From: Saussurea involucrata
Taxonomy: Eukaryota > Streptophyta > Magnoliopsida > Asterales > Asteraceae
Reading direction: 5' to 3'
NCBI GenBank assembly: GCA_033807775.1
Contig: CM066314.1
Location: forward strand, 97,566,929-97,630,928
DNA: 64,000 nucleotides
This document shows, piece after piece, positions 55,857 through 64,000 of the stretch. The translations under genes were made by a program, and so were the position numbers. Every line of letters starts with the position of its first letter. The first letter of the stretch is position 1. Below the pieces are notes generated by a model. The model worked only from the letters and a program-made list of their open reading frames with translations, was not told where the DNA came from and searched no databases.

Positions 55857-58800
55857 ATGGCCTCGTCTGACATTCCTGCTACCGCTGAGAACATCTCCGC
55901 TGATTCTGAGGAAGTGGACATCCTCAAGGCTCCTCAAGTCAAGTTTGCCCTTGACAAACTGAATTGGACTAAGGTGAACAACCTCTATGCGCTTTTCGAG
56001 TTTCCTCCTCGAAAGCAAGTCACACATCTAGATGATGCTGTCAATTTCCTAAAGAATTGTTGCATCTCCACAGCCCTGACCATAACACCTCCTGCACATC
56101 AGCTTTTGCTCTCACAATTCTGGTACTCAGCCAGACACTCTCAACTTCCTTCAGCCAGAGACCCCTCCAAAACAATCGATTGCTTCCTCTGCGACATCGA
56201 ATATGGCACGATGAAGATCACCCCTGCCATTATTCGCAAAGCTCTCAGCCTTCCAATAGATACCAAGGAAAACCCGTTCGTTCCCCTCCTTGACCCCAAG
56301 AAAAACTCAGACAGGGAAGCCATCATTGCATTTTTCGATGCAATGGGCTATGTATGGGAAATCGGCAGAGACATGAAGGCCGAGAAGAAACTGACGATTA
56401 TCAAGAAATCGAAAATGCCCAGCGAGATGAATTTCATCTTCGCTCATCTAATCAGCTGCATGACTGCAAAGAGCGGCTCCTCTGACCAAGCCGCTAAACC
56501 TTAGCAAGCGATGGGATATGCACTGCTGAAAGGTCTCAACATAGACTGGGCATCGATTATCTATGATGACCTAGTTCTAAGAGTGGACACCGTCACTGAC
56601 AGACCTCCATGGGTTCCCTACCCCCGATTCATCAGCGCCATCTTCCAATATGGCCTGAAGGAGAGCTACCCAACTGAAGGTGACCTGAAACTCTCTCAGG
56701 TCGGCCCAAAGATACTCGACTTCAAACCGATGGTGAATGAGGTACGTCTTTCTACACTCTTGACTCTTCTTAACCCTACTCCTTCTTCTACTTCTGCAGC
56801 TCCTTCAGCGGACAAACCCACCTCTGATACCCCAGCTGCTACCACTATTCCTCTTAAAAGGAAACATTCATCTACCCCACTTGGTTCTAAAAGGATCAAG
56901 AAAACCAAGGAGCAACCCCAGCAACTTCATGCTGAAGACTCCTCAGCTCTTTCTGCAGAGCTGAAGGAACGTTCAGTGGTACGCTCTGCCACACCTGAAC
57001 AAACCATCCATTCCATCCCAACTTCAGCGTCTCTAAATGCTGAGGTTACAAACTTGGAACCTACCCAAGCTCCTTCAGTCTCTCAAAGGACTGATGAAGT
57101 GATTTTCAGCGAATCCAACGCTGAACTCGGAACCCAGCCTCCATTCTTATCCTTCGCTCCTCCCTCCGCTCATTTGGACTCTAATCCAGTTATCACTGAA
57201 GCACCTGTCATTCCTCCAGTGATGGGCACAGGACCTGCAGAGATGACCATACGTCACCGCACTTTAGCTGACGATATGGAACTTTACTCAGGACATCGTG
57301 ATTTCGATGAATTCACCAATCCTCTTGCAGGTAATCAACAACCCATAAACACTGTCACTAAAGCCCAAACTTCTGAGCTTTCCTCTGTTCACAAGTTCTT
57401 ATATGTTACAGGTCCTAATTTGGGAGATATCAACACCTCTCTGAAGTCCGTGGAGACAAAGCTGATAGGTCTCACCACTACTCTTTCAAATAACTCTACA
57501 GCTGTAACAAACGCTGGAGAGAATCTTACAAAGCTGATAACGGTGGTAGAGAAGAAGGCTTCCACAGATGACATGAAGCAGGTTGATAAAACTCTCAGCG
57601 ACTTCTCCAAGGTACTCGCTGACATCTACACAGACTACACCTCTCTCAAAAACTCAGTTTCATCCATGTCCAGCGAGGTCACATCGCTGAAGACATCGGT
57701 TGGACATCTAGAGGGGGATATGTCTACTGTGAAGACTGACATAGGCTCTGTAAAGACCGATGTTGGTTCGATGAAAACGATGATCGAGCAGCTGCTACAC
57801 AAAGCGAATACTCCTGATCCTGCTCCTGCCCCCGTCCCTCCATCTGACAATTTCACAGCGGAGGATCGCACTGAGCTGAAGAAGATCAATCCTGCTATTT
57901 CTGGCCTTGAAGACAGAATAGCAAAGATTGAAATTTGTATAGGTCTCTCTGGCCAAGAAGACAGAGAACCTACCAACGCCGCTGAGTCTACCCATTCCTC
58001 CCCCAGTTATCATGAAAAAGAGGGGGAGAAGAGCGCTGAAGACCTCTCAAAGAGCGCTGAAGACCTTTCCCATGATGAATCTATCAGGGGAGAGAAGACG
58101 AATGCTGAAGAAACCACCGCTGGACCTCAGGGAGATGAAAACCCTGAGGAAACCGAGAAGCTCGCCTCTGTATCTGAAGCAGAAGATGATGAAGACGTCG
58201 ACATCCCTGATGATGAACCATCTTCTTCTCCAAAGAATGATGATGATGATGACGAAGATGACGATGACTTCTTTATCGTCAAACCTGCTCCGAGGATCAA
58301 AGCACTTAAGGGAATCTCGATAAATGAACCTTCAGGGGAGCGGACAAAGACAAAACCCTCAGCCTCTGGAGCTGAGAAAGGCAAAGGCAAAAGCGTCGCT
58401 GAAGATGATAATCTGACGATCTTGCTTGAAAAGCCGTTTTGTCAGGTACACTAAACATCTCTCACTCCATCCCTCCTCTATCATACACTATCAGTTCTAC
58501 TACCCAAGCCTATACACTTGAACCAATTCTCTCTATATGTTTCTACCCAAGTTCTTACTGGTAAGATCGTTGTGTTTCAGCTAGTCCTCTCCCCTGTTTG
58601 AGGATATCGCTGAAGGCTCCACAACTGCGACTTTACCAATAATACCAGCTGCTGCTGAAGAAATAATCCCAGTCTTAGATTTGATCTCTGAGACTGATGA
58701 ACCAGAAGAACAGCTACTCTCGCACAATCGCAGACCTTCCTTAGCCCCTCAAAAGCTAGGTGAAGAGGATCAGAAAAGAAGAGAGGAAATAATAAAGCGA

Positions 58801-59820
58801 TTCGAGGATCAGCGAATCATTCTGAGGCGTGATCAACTTCCTTCAGTTCCTCCAAAGTTCAGAATTTCCAAAGCTGAATACCAGGAACACATCAGAGCTG
58901 AACGCCTACTCGCTGAAAGAAAGGAAGCTGGAGAAAAAGACAGAGAATACGCCATCAAGCTTACTCAACGATCAATAAAAGACCCCAAGCTGAAAAGAGT
59001 TCCCATTGATGTTCAACGTCAGCTATGGGATGATGCTCAAGAGATCGTTAGAGAAAAGACTAAGGTCTCTGATACGACTTTCGAATGGGCTAAACAAATG
59101 CTGACCTATCGATCTAGACCATCCAAAATCATCAAGGAAAACATCAGAGGAAGACTGTACGCTGGAGTTCCTGTTGTTGAAGTGGATGTCTACAGAGATG
59201 ACAAAACCAAGCAAACTTTCTATGCTGCTACCTTAGAAAAGTTTGGTCTCTCTGAATGGTTAGAAACAAAATTAGCCATTCAGGTATCGCGCTCAAAGTT
59301 CAAAAGCCATGTCGAGAAGATCTTAAACAAACAGATCGACCTGGTTTCATCAGCTGTGGATATTCCTCCTACTCTTCCTCAACCAAGAAAAGTCTCTGAT
59401 AGGAAAAAGAAAGTCTCTGATTCAGGTCCTCCTATTCGGAATGAAACGGGCATTGGTTTCTCTCGTGCTGAAGTTCTTGGCCCTGATGCCGATCTCTCAA
59501 TGCTTGACACCTCCCTACCACCTGGAGAAACTTTCATTCCTGGCACAGTTGTAAGTGATCCCTATGGTATATTCTTTTTAGACTACTATGGAAATCATCA
59601 CTTTCAACGTATCTCTGAGCTAGACATCGCTCCCATCGAACAACTCAGAGATCTCGTATACTGGTGTGAAGTCAGACGCGACATCAAAGCTAGACACCTG
59701 AAGCCCTTGATTTTTGAAGCAGCTCTGAAGAAAAAGAATCAAGGAGAAGATGTCCCTGACTGGATGATTCCCACATCAAAGACCCTTGATGAACTTCTCA
59801 TCAAGGAAGAACCTTTATAA
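55857..59820 (+). pseudogene. Sire-C env-like protein
   Basis: ATG 55857 (MASSDIPATAENISADSEE). One frame to 58454 with a single TAG (56502-56504), then another frame from 58585 to the TAA at 59818-59820; a likely 139-bp intron (58446-58584) joins them. Parts: a folded N-terminal region with YALFEFPPRKQVTHLDDAV and LLLSQFWYSARHS (about residues 35-215); a Ser/Pro/Thr-rich part with basic KRKHSS and GSKRIKKTKE, possible nuclear signals; a coiled coil with repeated VKTDIGSVKTDVGSMKT (about 57660-57790); an acidic part with Asp runs (about 58190-58280); and a basic, helical C-terminal region. No signal peptide or transmembrane helix is evident. The env label rests on position in the Sirevirus plan. 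Confidence 0.75.
58446..58584 (+). other. Putative 139-bp intron in the Sire-C env-like gene
   Basis: Donor CAG|GTACAC and acceptor TTTCAGCTAG, with a CTTAC branch-point-like motif at about 58556 and pyrimidine-rich content. Removing it in phase 0 skips the TAA at 58452 and enters the frame open to 59820. Using the earlier AG (58580) would give the wrong frame, so the CTAG acceptor is needed. Confidence 0.5.
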
Positions 59821-60092
59821 GCTGATATGATCGCCTTTTTTCTCTATTGTATCAGTTATTCTTCTGTACTTGTAATTTATTTCGCTTGTACTTATAATCT
59901 TTCCATTTCTCTTTGTAACCTGATTCAAAGTTTTAAAGAAAGATTTCAGCGAATGTACTTTACTCCATCAGTACTGAAAAGATCCCAGAAAACAGTAAAA
60001 GGGACAAATATTTTATGAGTTCTTTTTATCCTTGTGTTTTCATTAAATAGCAATTTTCTTTGTTGCTATGTCATAATCAAATAGGGGGAGAT
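59821..60092 (+). other. Sire-C 3' untranslated region and polypurine tract
   Basis: Short AT-rich stretch ending in ATAGGGGGAGAT (60081-60092), the polypurine tract next to the 3' LTR. Confidence 0.8.
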
Positions 60093-61062
60093 TGTTGATC
60101 CAAACCCTTAGTGATTTGATAATGACCCTTTCTTATATACTTAGTGAAAATTGTAAGTAAACAATATGTATCAGAGTTTCACTATCGCTGATAAGTACTA
60201 AGATCTTCCAGTACCGCTGATAGGAACTCTCGCTCTTTAGATTAAACATTCAGCGAAACTGTTCACCATAAATGCTCTGAGTCTGTTCAGTCATTATGAT
60301 GATCGCTGATAAGTTAGTTGTTTACTTATGATCCCTAAAGACAAGTTTCACGTCAACAAAGGTTCTACGCTGAAGTCGAAGATCAAGCTCAAGAACCAGC
60401 GACAAGTCTCCTAATGAACTGATGCGGATCAGCGAAGACTCAGATTTGTCCACTCAACGTGAAGTATCAAGTAGAAGACTTCAGCTATCGCTGAACTTTA
60501 TCATTCGCTGAATAGATAATGATAAATGCTCTGAATCAACGAAAGCTGATCATGAAGTCCTCCGTACAAAGTACTTTTGTCTTAACCACCCTTGCACGAC
60601 TCCGTACGAAATGACAGAAAAGAACCTCCGACTATCTGAAATCGTATAACCACTCTGATACTACATTGTTCATCCATGCGGCTACTAAGGTTGTCAACAA
60701 AGGTCAATGACATGCAACCAACCAGCTGATGACACGTGTAAAGTGTATACTGACCTACATTTAATGCATGCAGTATATAAAGAGATGAACCCACTTCATT
60801 TGAAGTAACTTGCTAACTCTGGACAAGTTCAATCTCTTATCTCAAGATAGGTTATTATTAGTAATTTCCTTATCTCTCTTAGTGCAAGAAACCTTAGTGT
60901 TCCAACTTTTTTAGATTTAGGTTTATCCTTAATCTTGTTTCCGCAACAAGCTGTAAATTGTTAATGATTTATCAATAAACAATTTAGAAAAGTAAAATCT
61001 GTGTGTTTGTATTCAACCCCCCCCCCCCTTCTACAAACTTGTATAGGCCTTCGGGACCAACA
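60093..61062 (+). repeat. Sire-C 3' LTR
   Basis: 970 bp. It has eight CGCTGA/TCAGCG words, two more than the 5' copy, because two words there have mutated. Confidence 0.93.
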
Positions 61063-62218
61063 GAGTTTATCCGGTAAGTTTCTCTTTTTCTTAGTTTTCC
61101 GGATGAAATAAGATACCGGATAATGTCCAGATTACTGAGGTATCCGGATATGGTCCGGACTATTGTTGTTATCCGGAAAGGTCGCGTTGTCCGGAAAGTC
61201 TGCTGTCCGGATAGTTTTGTGTTGTCCGGAAACTTAGGCTGTTTGATCACTTTTTGAGATTTCTGATACTTTTGAGTATCCAGTAGCCTGTGTTTTGTTA
61301 ACTATTGGATAGGGAATGAATGAGGACGGAATGTACTGTGGACTCGACTTAAGTACGGGTTTGGGGGAAACATTTGGGGATTTGAGTTATCTAAGAGTTC
61401 TTAGTCTACTAGGGAGCTTTGTGTGTACAAGTTATAAAGAGAACTATGTATTTGAATTGTTACAGATTCTGTGAATTTGAAGTGAAAGCAGAGTCGTTTT
61501 GAGAAAAGCTTGGAGAACGTTTTGATAAGTCAAACAGGTGAGTTTTACTTTAAAACGTTTTGAAACTAGAATACATATATGCGTGGATTGGGGAATGTGA
61601 TAGATGGTATGCTTACTTGTTTATGTATGTAATATAATATATTGAGATATTTTATTTACATGAGGATTCTACTATACGAGAATACGTTGCCGGGCTTAGG
61701 TCTAGTGTGTTGGCTGTAATATTCGTACAACGTTGTTGGCTGTAATTGTCGTACAGCGAAGTTAATTTATTAGTTGGCTTGCAACCAACTAATATGGCCA
61801 AGAGAATGAGATGGGAAAATACATGATGATTGAGTCATATCTGAATTGTGATTGTATTATGTGAATGGTGGTGTGCAAAGTATTTTCAAAGAAACAGGGA
61901 TTTTCTCACTTAGACCTTTAGGTCTAACCCTCATTTTGTTTTTAAAATATGTATTCCAGGTCGTGGGTCAAGTAAAGACAAGTAAGCAGGGTAATCGGTG
62001 AATAGCTTTGGAAGAAGGATGTTATGAAGACTAAGACGTGTTTTGCTGTTCTAATTTCATGACTAGATATCATGTATTTAGTTAGCGAAAAGTTTGTAAT
62101 GAAATACTCTATTTTGGATTATAAAGACTAAAGGGACCGTACTTGTTATATAATGTGTATTGTTATGTAATTTATGATATTTGTTATATATTTGGAAGAA
62201 TCGGGTTGTTACAGAAGA

Positions 62219-62358
62219 TAAGAGCTTTATTCAAGGGGGAGCGTTGAAAGTCATGAAGACATGCAACACCAAACCATTTCAAAGATTCAAGAGGAAGACA
62301 AGATCAATACCTAAAGTTTTCAAGACCGTTTTTTCTTTATATAACTTTAGGGGGAGAT
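62219..62358 (+). other. NA-G 3' region, last part, with polypurine tract
   Basis: Resumes NA-G after Tekay-B and aligns with NA-A 14520-14664 (AGAGCTTTATTCAAGGGGGA..., TTTCAAGACCGTTTTTT). It ends in TTTAGGGGGAGAT at 62346-62358, the PPT. Confidence 0.85.
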
Positions 62359-62701
62359 TGTTAGGACCATAAATGTCCTACATATTAGAAAGTTATATAA
62401 GGAATTATATAGAGTTTAATTAGTTTAATTTTTATTTGTAAAAAGCCTAAAAGTGTTAAATGGGCTTAGCTTTGCTTAATGGGCTTAGGCCTTAGCTAAT
62501 GTCTTAAGCCCTTGGTATATAAGGTTTAGTTAACCTTTAGTTTTAGTTTAACAGTTCATTAATCATCATAATTCTGAATTGAAACATTGTAAACTCTCTG
62601 AAAAGGTTTATGAATGTTATATGGATGACGAGTTGAAATCATTATTCTTATTGCTTATTTGTTCGTGATTTCTACTACATTGCACTAAACTAGGATCCAC
62701 A
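62359..62701 (+). repeat. NA-G 3' LTR
   Basis: 343 bp, TGTTAGGACC...AGGATCCACA, same length as the 5' copy and about 12 substitutions from it. Confidence 0.9.
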
Positions 62702-64000
62702 AAATCCAAATCTGAAATGTGTGATTTTGACGTAGATGCGTGATTTGGATCTACTGGGATTCGTGTAGATCCCGAACGAGAGTGTTCGGAAGCTAACACG
62801 CCAGTTAAACTGGGTTCTGAACTGATTTGTTCAGAAGCCAAACCCGCGGCTTCGTCAAACACCACGTTTACGTTTTCGATGACGGTTTTAGTCCGTTTGT
62901 TGTAAACGCGGAACGCTTGAGCCTGTGTAGAGTATCCGATGAATACTCCTTCATCTTCCTTGGGGCTGAACTTTCTAGGGTCATCCTTCTCGTTTAATAT
63001 GTAGCATGTGCACCCGAACGCGTGAAAGTACTTGATGTTCGGGATGCGGTTGTTGATGATCTTGTAGGGGGTTATGTTGAACCGCTTGTTGAGAATCGAT
63101 CGATTCTGCGTGTAGCAGGTGGTTGCAATAGCTTCAGCCCAGAGGAATAGAGGCAACTTTGACTGGGAAAACATTGTGCAAGCGGCTTCCACGAGGGTAC
63201 GGTTCCGCCTTTCTACGACTCCATTCTACTGAAGAGGCCTTGCGGCGGAGAATGTGTGAGAGATACCCACCGAGGTGAGGTATTCGTCCAATGTGTGATT
63301 CTTGAACTTTGTCCCATTTTTTCTGTCCTGATGGTTTGAACAAGCTGTTGTAGATTCAGCTGAATGGTCTTTAAGTGGGTGATGATCAGCTCCAGGGTCT
63401 CGTCCTTGGAGTGCATAAACTTCACCATGTGTAGCATCAGAAATCGTCGACCATGACCAAGATGTATTTCTTGTGGTTGATGCTCTGAAAGTGCATCGGT
63501 CCATACAAATCCATGTGGATGAGCTCGAGGGACCGGGACATGCTTGGAGCAGCCTTCGGCTTGTGAGTTTCTCGCTTCATCTTTCCCATTTTGCATGCTC
63601 CGCAAAGTCTGTCTTTCTCGAATTTGAGCTCGGGCATGCCTTTGACGTGTCCGCCTAGCACCGGTTTGTTGATGTTCTTGAAATTGAGGTGCGATAGTCG
63701 TCGATGCCAGATCCAAGCTTGCTGAGTGTTGGCTTTTGACATTAGGAAGACGGAATCATCGGTTTTCAGTGATGAGAGGTCGATGGTGTAGAGGTTGGTT
63801 TTGCATGTTCCAACCAGCAGTTCCTTTCCGTCTTCAGTGCGGGCGCTACACCTTTTGGCTTTGAAATTGACCTCTAGATCTTTGTCGCAGAATTGTCCGA
63901 TGCTGAATAAGTTGTGTCCTAACCCATCGACGTATGACACTTTCTTAATAGTTACGTTGTCTTGAACGATGTCGCCATACCCCATGATCGGTGCTTTGTC
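62702..64000 (-). pseudogene. Copia-host protease end, GAG-pre-integrase and integrase
   Basis: Read on the complement from the right window edge. The frame is open from the edge with VKKVSYVDGLGHNLFSIGQF-type sequence (end of protease region), then AWIWHRRLSHLNFKN and CGACKMGKMKRETHK (zinc part), MDLYGPMHFQSINHKK (first catalytic Asp) and KYILVMVDDF. Frameshifts between 63213 and 63500 blur the second Asp and the QQNG..E motif. The frame recovers at 63192 (MEAACTMFSQSKLPLFLWAE) through YKIINNRIPNIKYFHAFGC and FSPKEDEGVFIGYS to DLDF at the NA-G junction. This is a decayed copia integrase. Its continuation lies at 22527 and below. Confidence 0.88.

Larger units (their letters stand above)
48143..61062 (+). 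mobile_element. Sire-C: full-length Sirevirus-like Ty1/copia element
   Basis: 12,920 bp. LTRs 48143-49115 and 60093-61062; perfect GAGTT duplication (48138-48142 and 61063-61067). Order: gag, protease, integrase, RT, RNase H, then a 4-kb env-like gene. This is the SIRE/Maximus plan. LTRs differ at about nine sites plus a C15/C12 length change (about 0.9%). All main genes carry one or more stops or shifts, so the copy is recent but not autonomous as it stands. The element is saturated with the word CGCTGA/TCAGCG. Confidence 0.93.
27524..62213 (+). mobile_element. Tekay-B: chromovirus-like Ty3/gypsy element
   Basis: LTRs begin TGTAATACCCC and end GGGTTGTTACA. The 5' LTR is 27524-29155; the 3' LTR is 47633-62213, split by Sire-C. 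Target duplication GAAGA (27519-27523 and 62214-62218) is perfect. Gene order is gag, protease, RT, RNase H, integrase, as in gypsy. The C-terminal module VKVLRNKEIRQVKVQWRHHK matches the Tekay/Del chromovirus type. LARD-D splits the gene between protease and RT. Intact LTR parts differ at about 27 sites plus a 23-bp insertion by eye (about 1.7%). Confidence 0.9.
47633..62213 (+). repeat. Tekay-B 3' LTR, split by Sire-C
   Basis: LTR pieces 47633-48142 and 61068-62213. Removing Sire-C and one GAGTT copy restores alignment to the 5' LTR. It carries a 23-bp insertion (AGAAAAGCTTGGAGAACGTT...) near 61502 absent from the other copy, formed by a local duplication of CGTTTTGA. Confidence 0.9.
22528..62701 (+). 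mobile_element. NA-G: non-autonomous copia-like LTR element, expanded by nested insertions
   Basis: LTRs of 343 bp at 22528-22870 and 62359-62701. Flanks AAATT (22523-22527) and AAATC (62702-62706) are a target duplication with one mismatch. Its own sequence is only about 5.5 kb; the rest is Tekay-B and what Tekay-B contains. It is a sister of NA-A: same LTR start (34 identical bases), same gag-like ORF type, same 3' region. The two LTRs differ at about 12 of 343 sites by eye (about 3.5%), making it the oldest datable element in the stack. Confidence 0.9.

Noticed and set aside
56742..56799. A textbook-looking 58-bp intron (GAG|GTACGT...TTCTGCAG|) in the Sire-C env-like ORF.
   Set aside because: The unspliced frame reads through a natural Ser/Thr/Pro-rich and basic segment, while splicing would shift to a frame that soon stops. 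58 bp is also short for a plant intron.

Overview
This window is repeat-rich nuclear DNA from a flowering plant, probably a eudicot. The family of plant cannot be fixed from sequence alone; Asteraceae is only a guess from the style of the elements. I find no host gene, tRNA, rRNA or CRISPR array. Essentially every base belongs to LTR retrotransposons of the Ty1/copia and Ty3/gypsy superfamilies, and most sit inside one another. Labels used below are mine.

Layout. The oldest layer is a minus-strand copia element (Copia-host), seen at 18791-22527 and 62702-64000 and running off the right edge. Three things are inserted in it: (i) Sire-1, a plus-strand Sirevirus-like copia with an env-like gene, whose right part is at 4471-18790; (ii) a solo gypsy LTR (sLTR-F, 20094-22243); (iii) NA-G, a non-autonomous copia element spanning 22528-62701. 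Sire-1 is itself split by Tat-X (minus strand, 1-4470, a Tat-like gypsy lacking pol) and by NA-A (9388-15041). NA-G contains Tekay-B (27524-62213, a chromovirus-like gypsy). Tekay-B holds LARD-D in its protease/RT junction (30931-44551, minus strand, non-coding) and Sire-C in its 3' LTR (48143-61062). LARD-D holds NA-E (38597-44263). The deepest stack is therefore five layers: Copia-host > NA-G > Tekay-B > LARD-D > NA-E. Nearly all boundaries are supported by TG...CA ends, 5-bp target duplications, and reading frames that resume on the far side.

Coding content. Gag-pol genes of Copia-host, Sire-1, Sire-C and Tekay-B are recognisable but carry stops or frameshifts, so none looks autonomous. 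The only long intact retrotransposon ORF is the 592-residue coiled-coil protein of NA-E (40015-41793). NA-A, NA-G and NA-E form one group: they encode only a coiled-coil, zinc-knuckle-like protein resembling the C-terminal part of Sirevirus Gag, with no capsid and no pol, and keep a tiny relic of the gag/protease junction. Presumably they depend on proteins from autonomous Sireviruses.

Most notable signals: splice-site-like arrays (TCCGGTAAG) in non-autonomous leaders that recur in the unrelated Tekay-B LTR; a splice-acceptor-like gag stop junction shared by four elements; env-like ORFs with plant-style promoters, and in Sire-C a leader intron; hairpin arrays in two gypsy LTRs; and element-specific short words that saturate individual elements.
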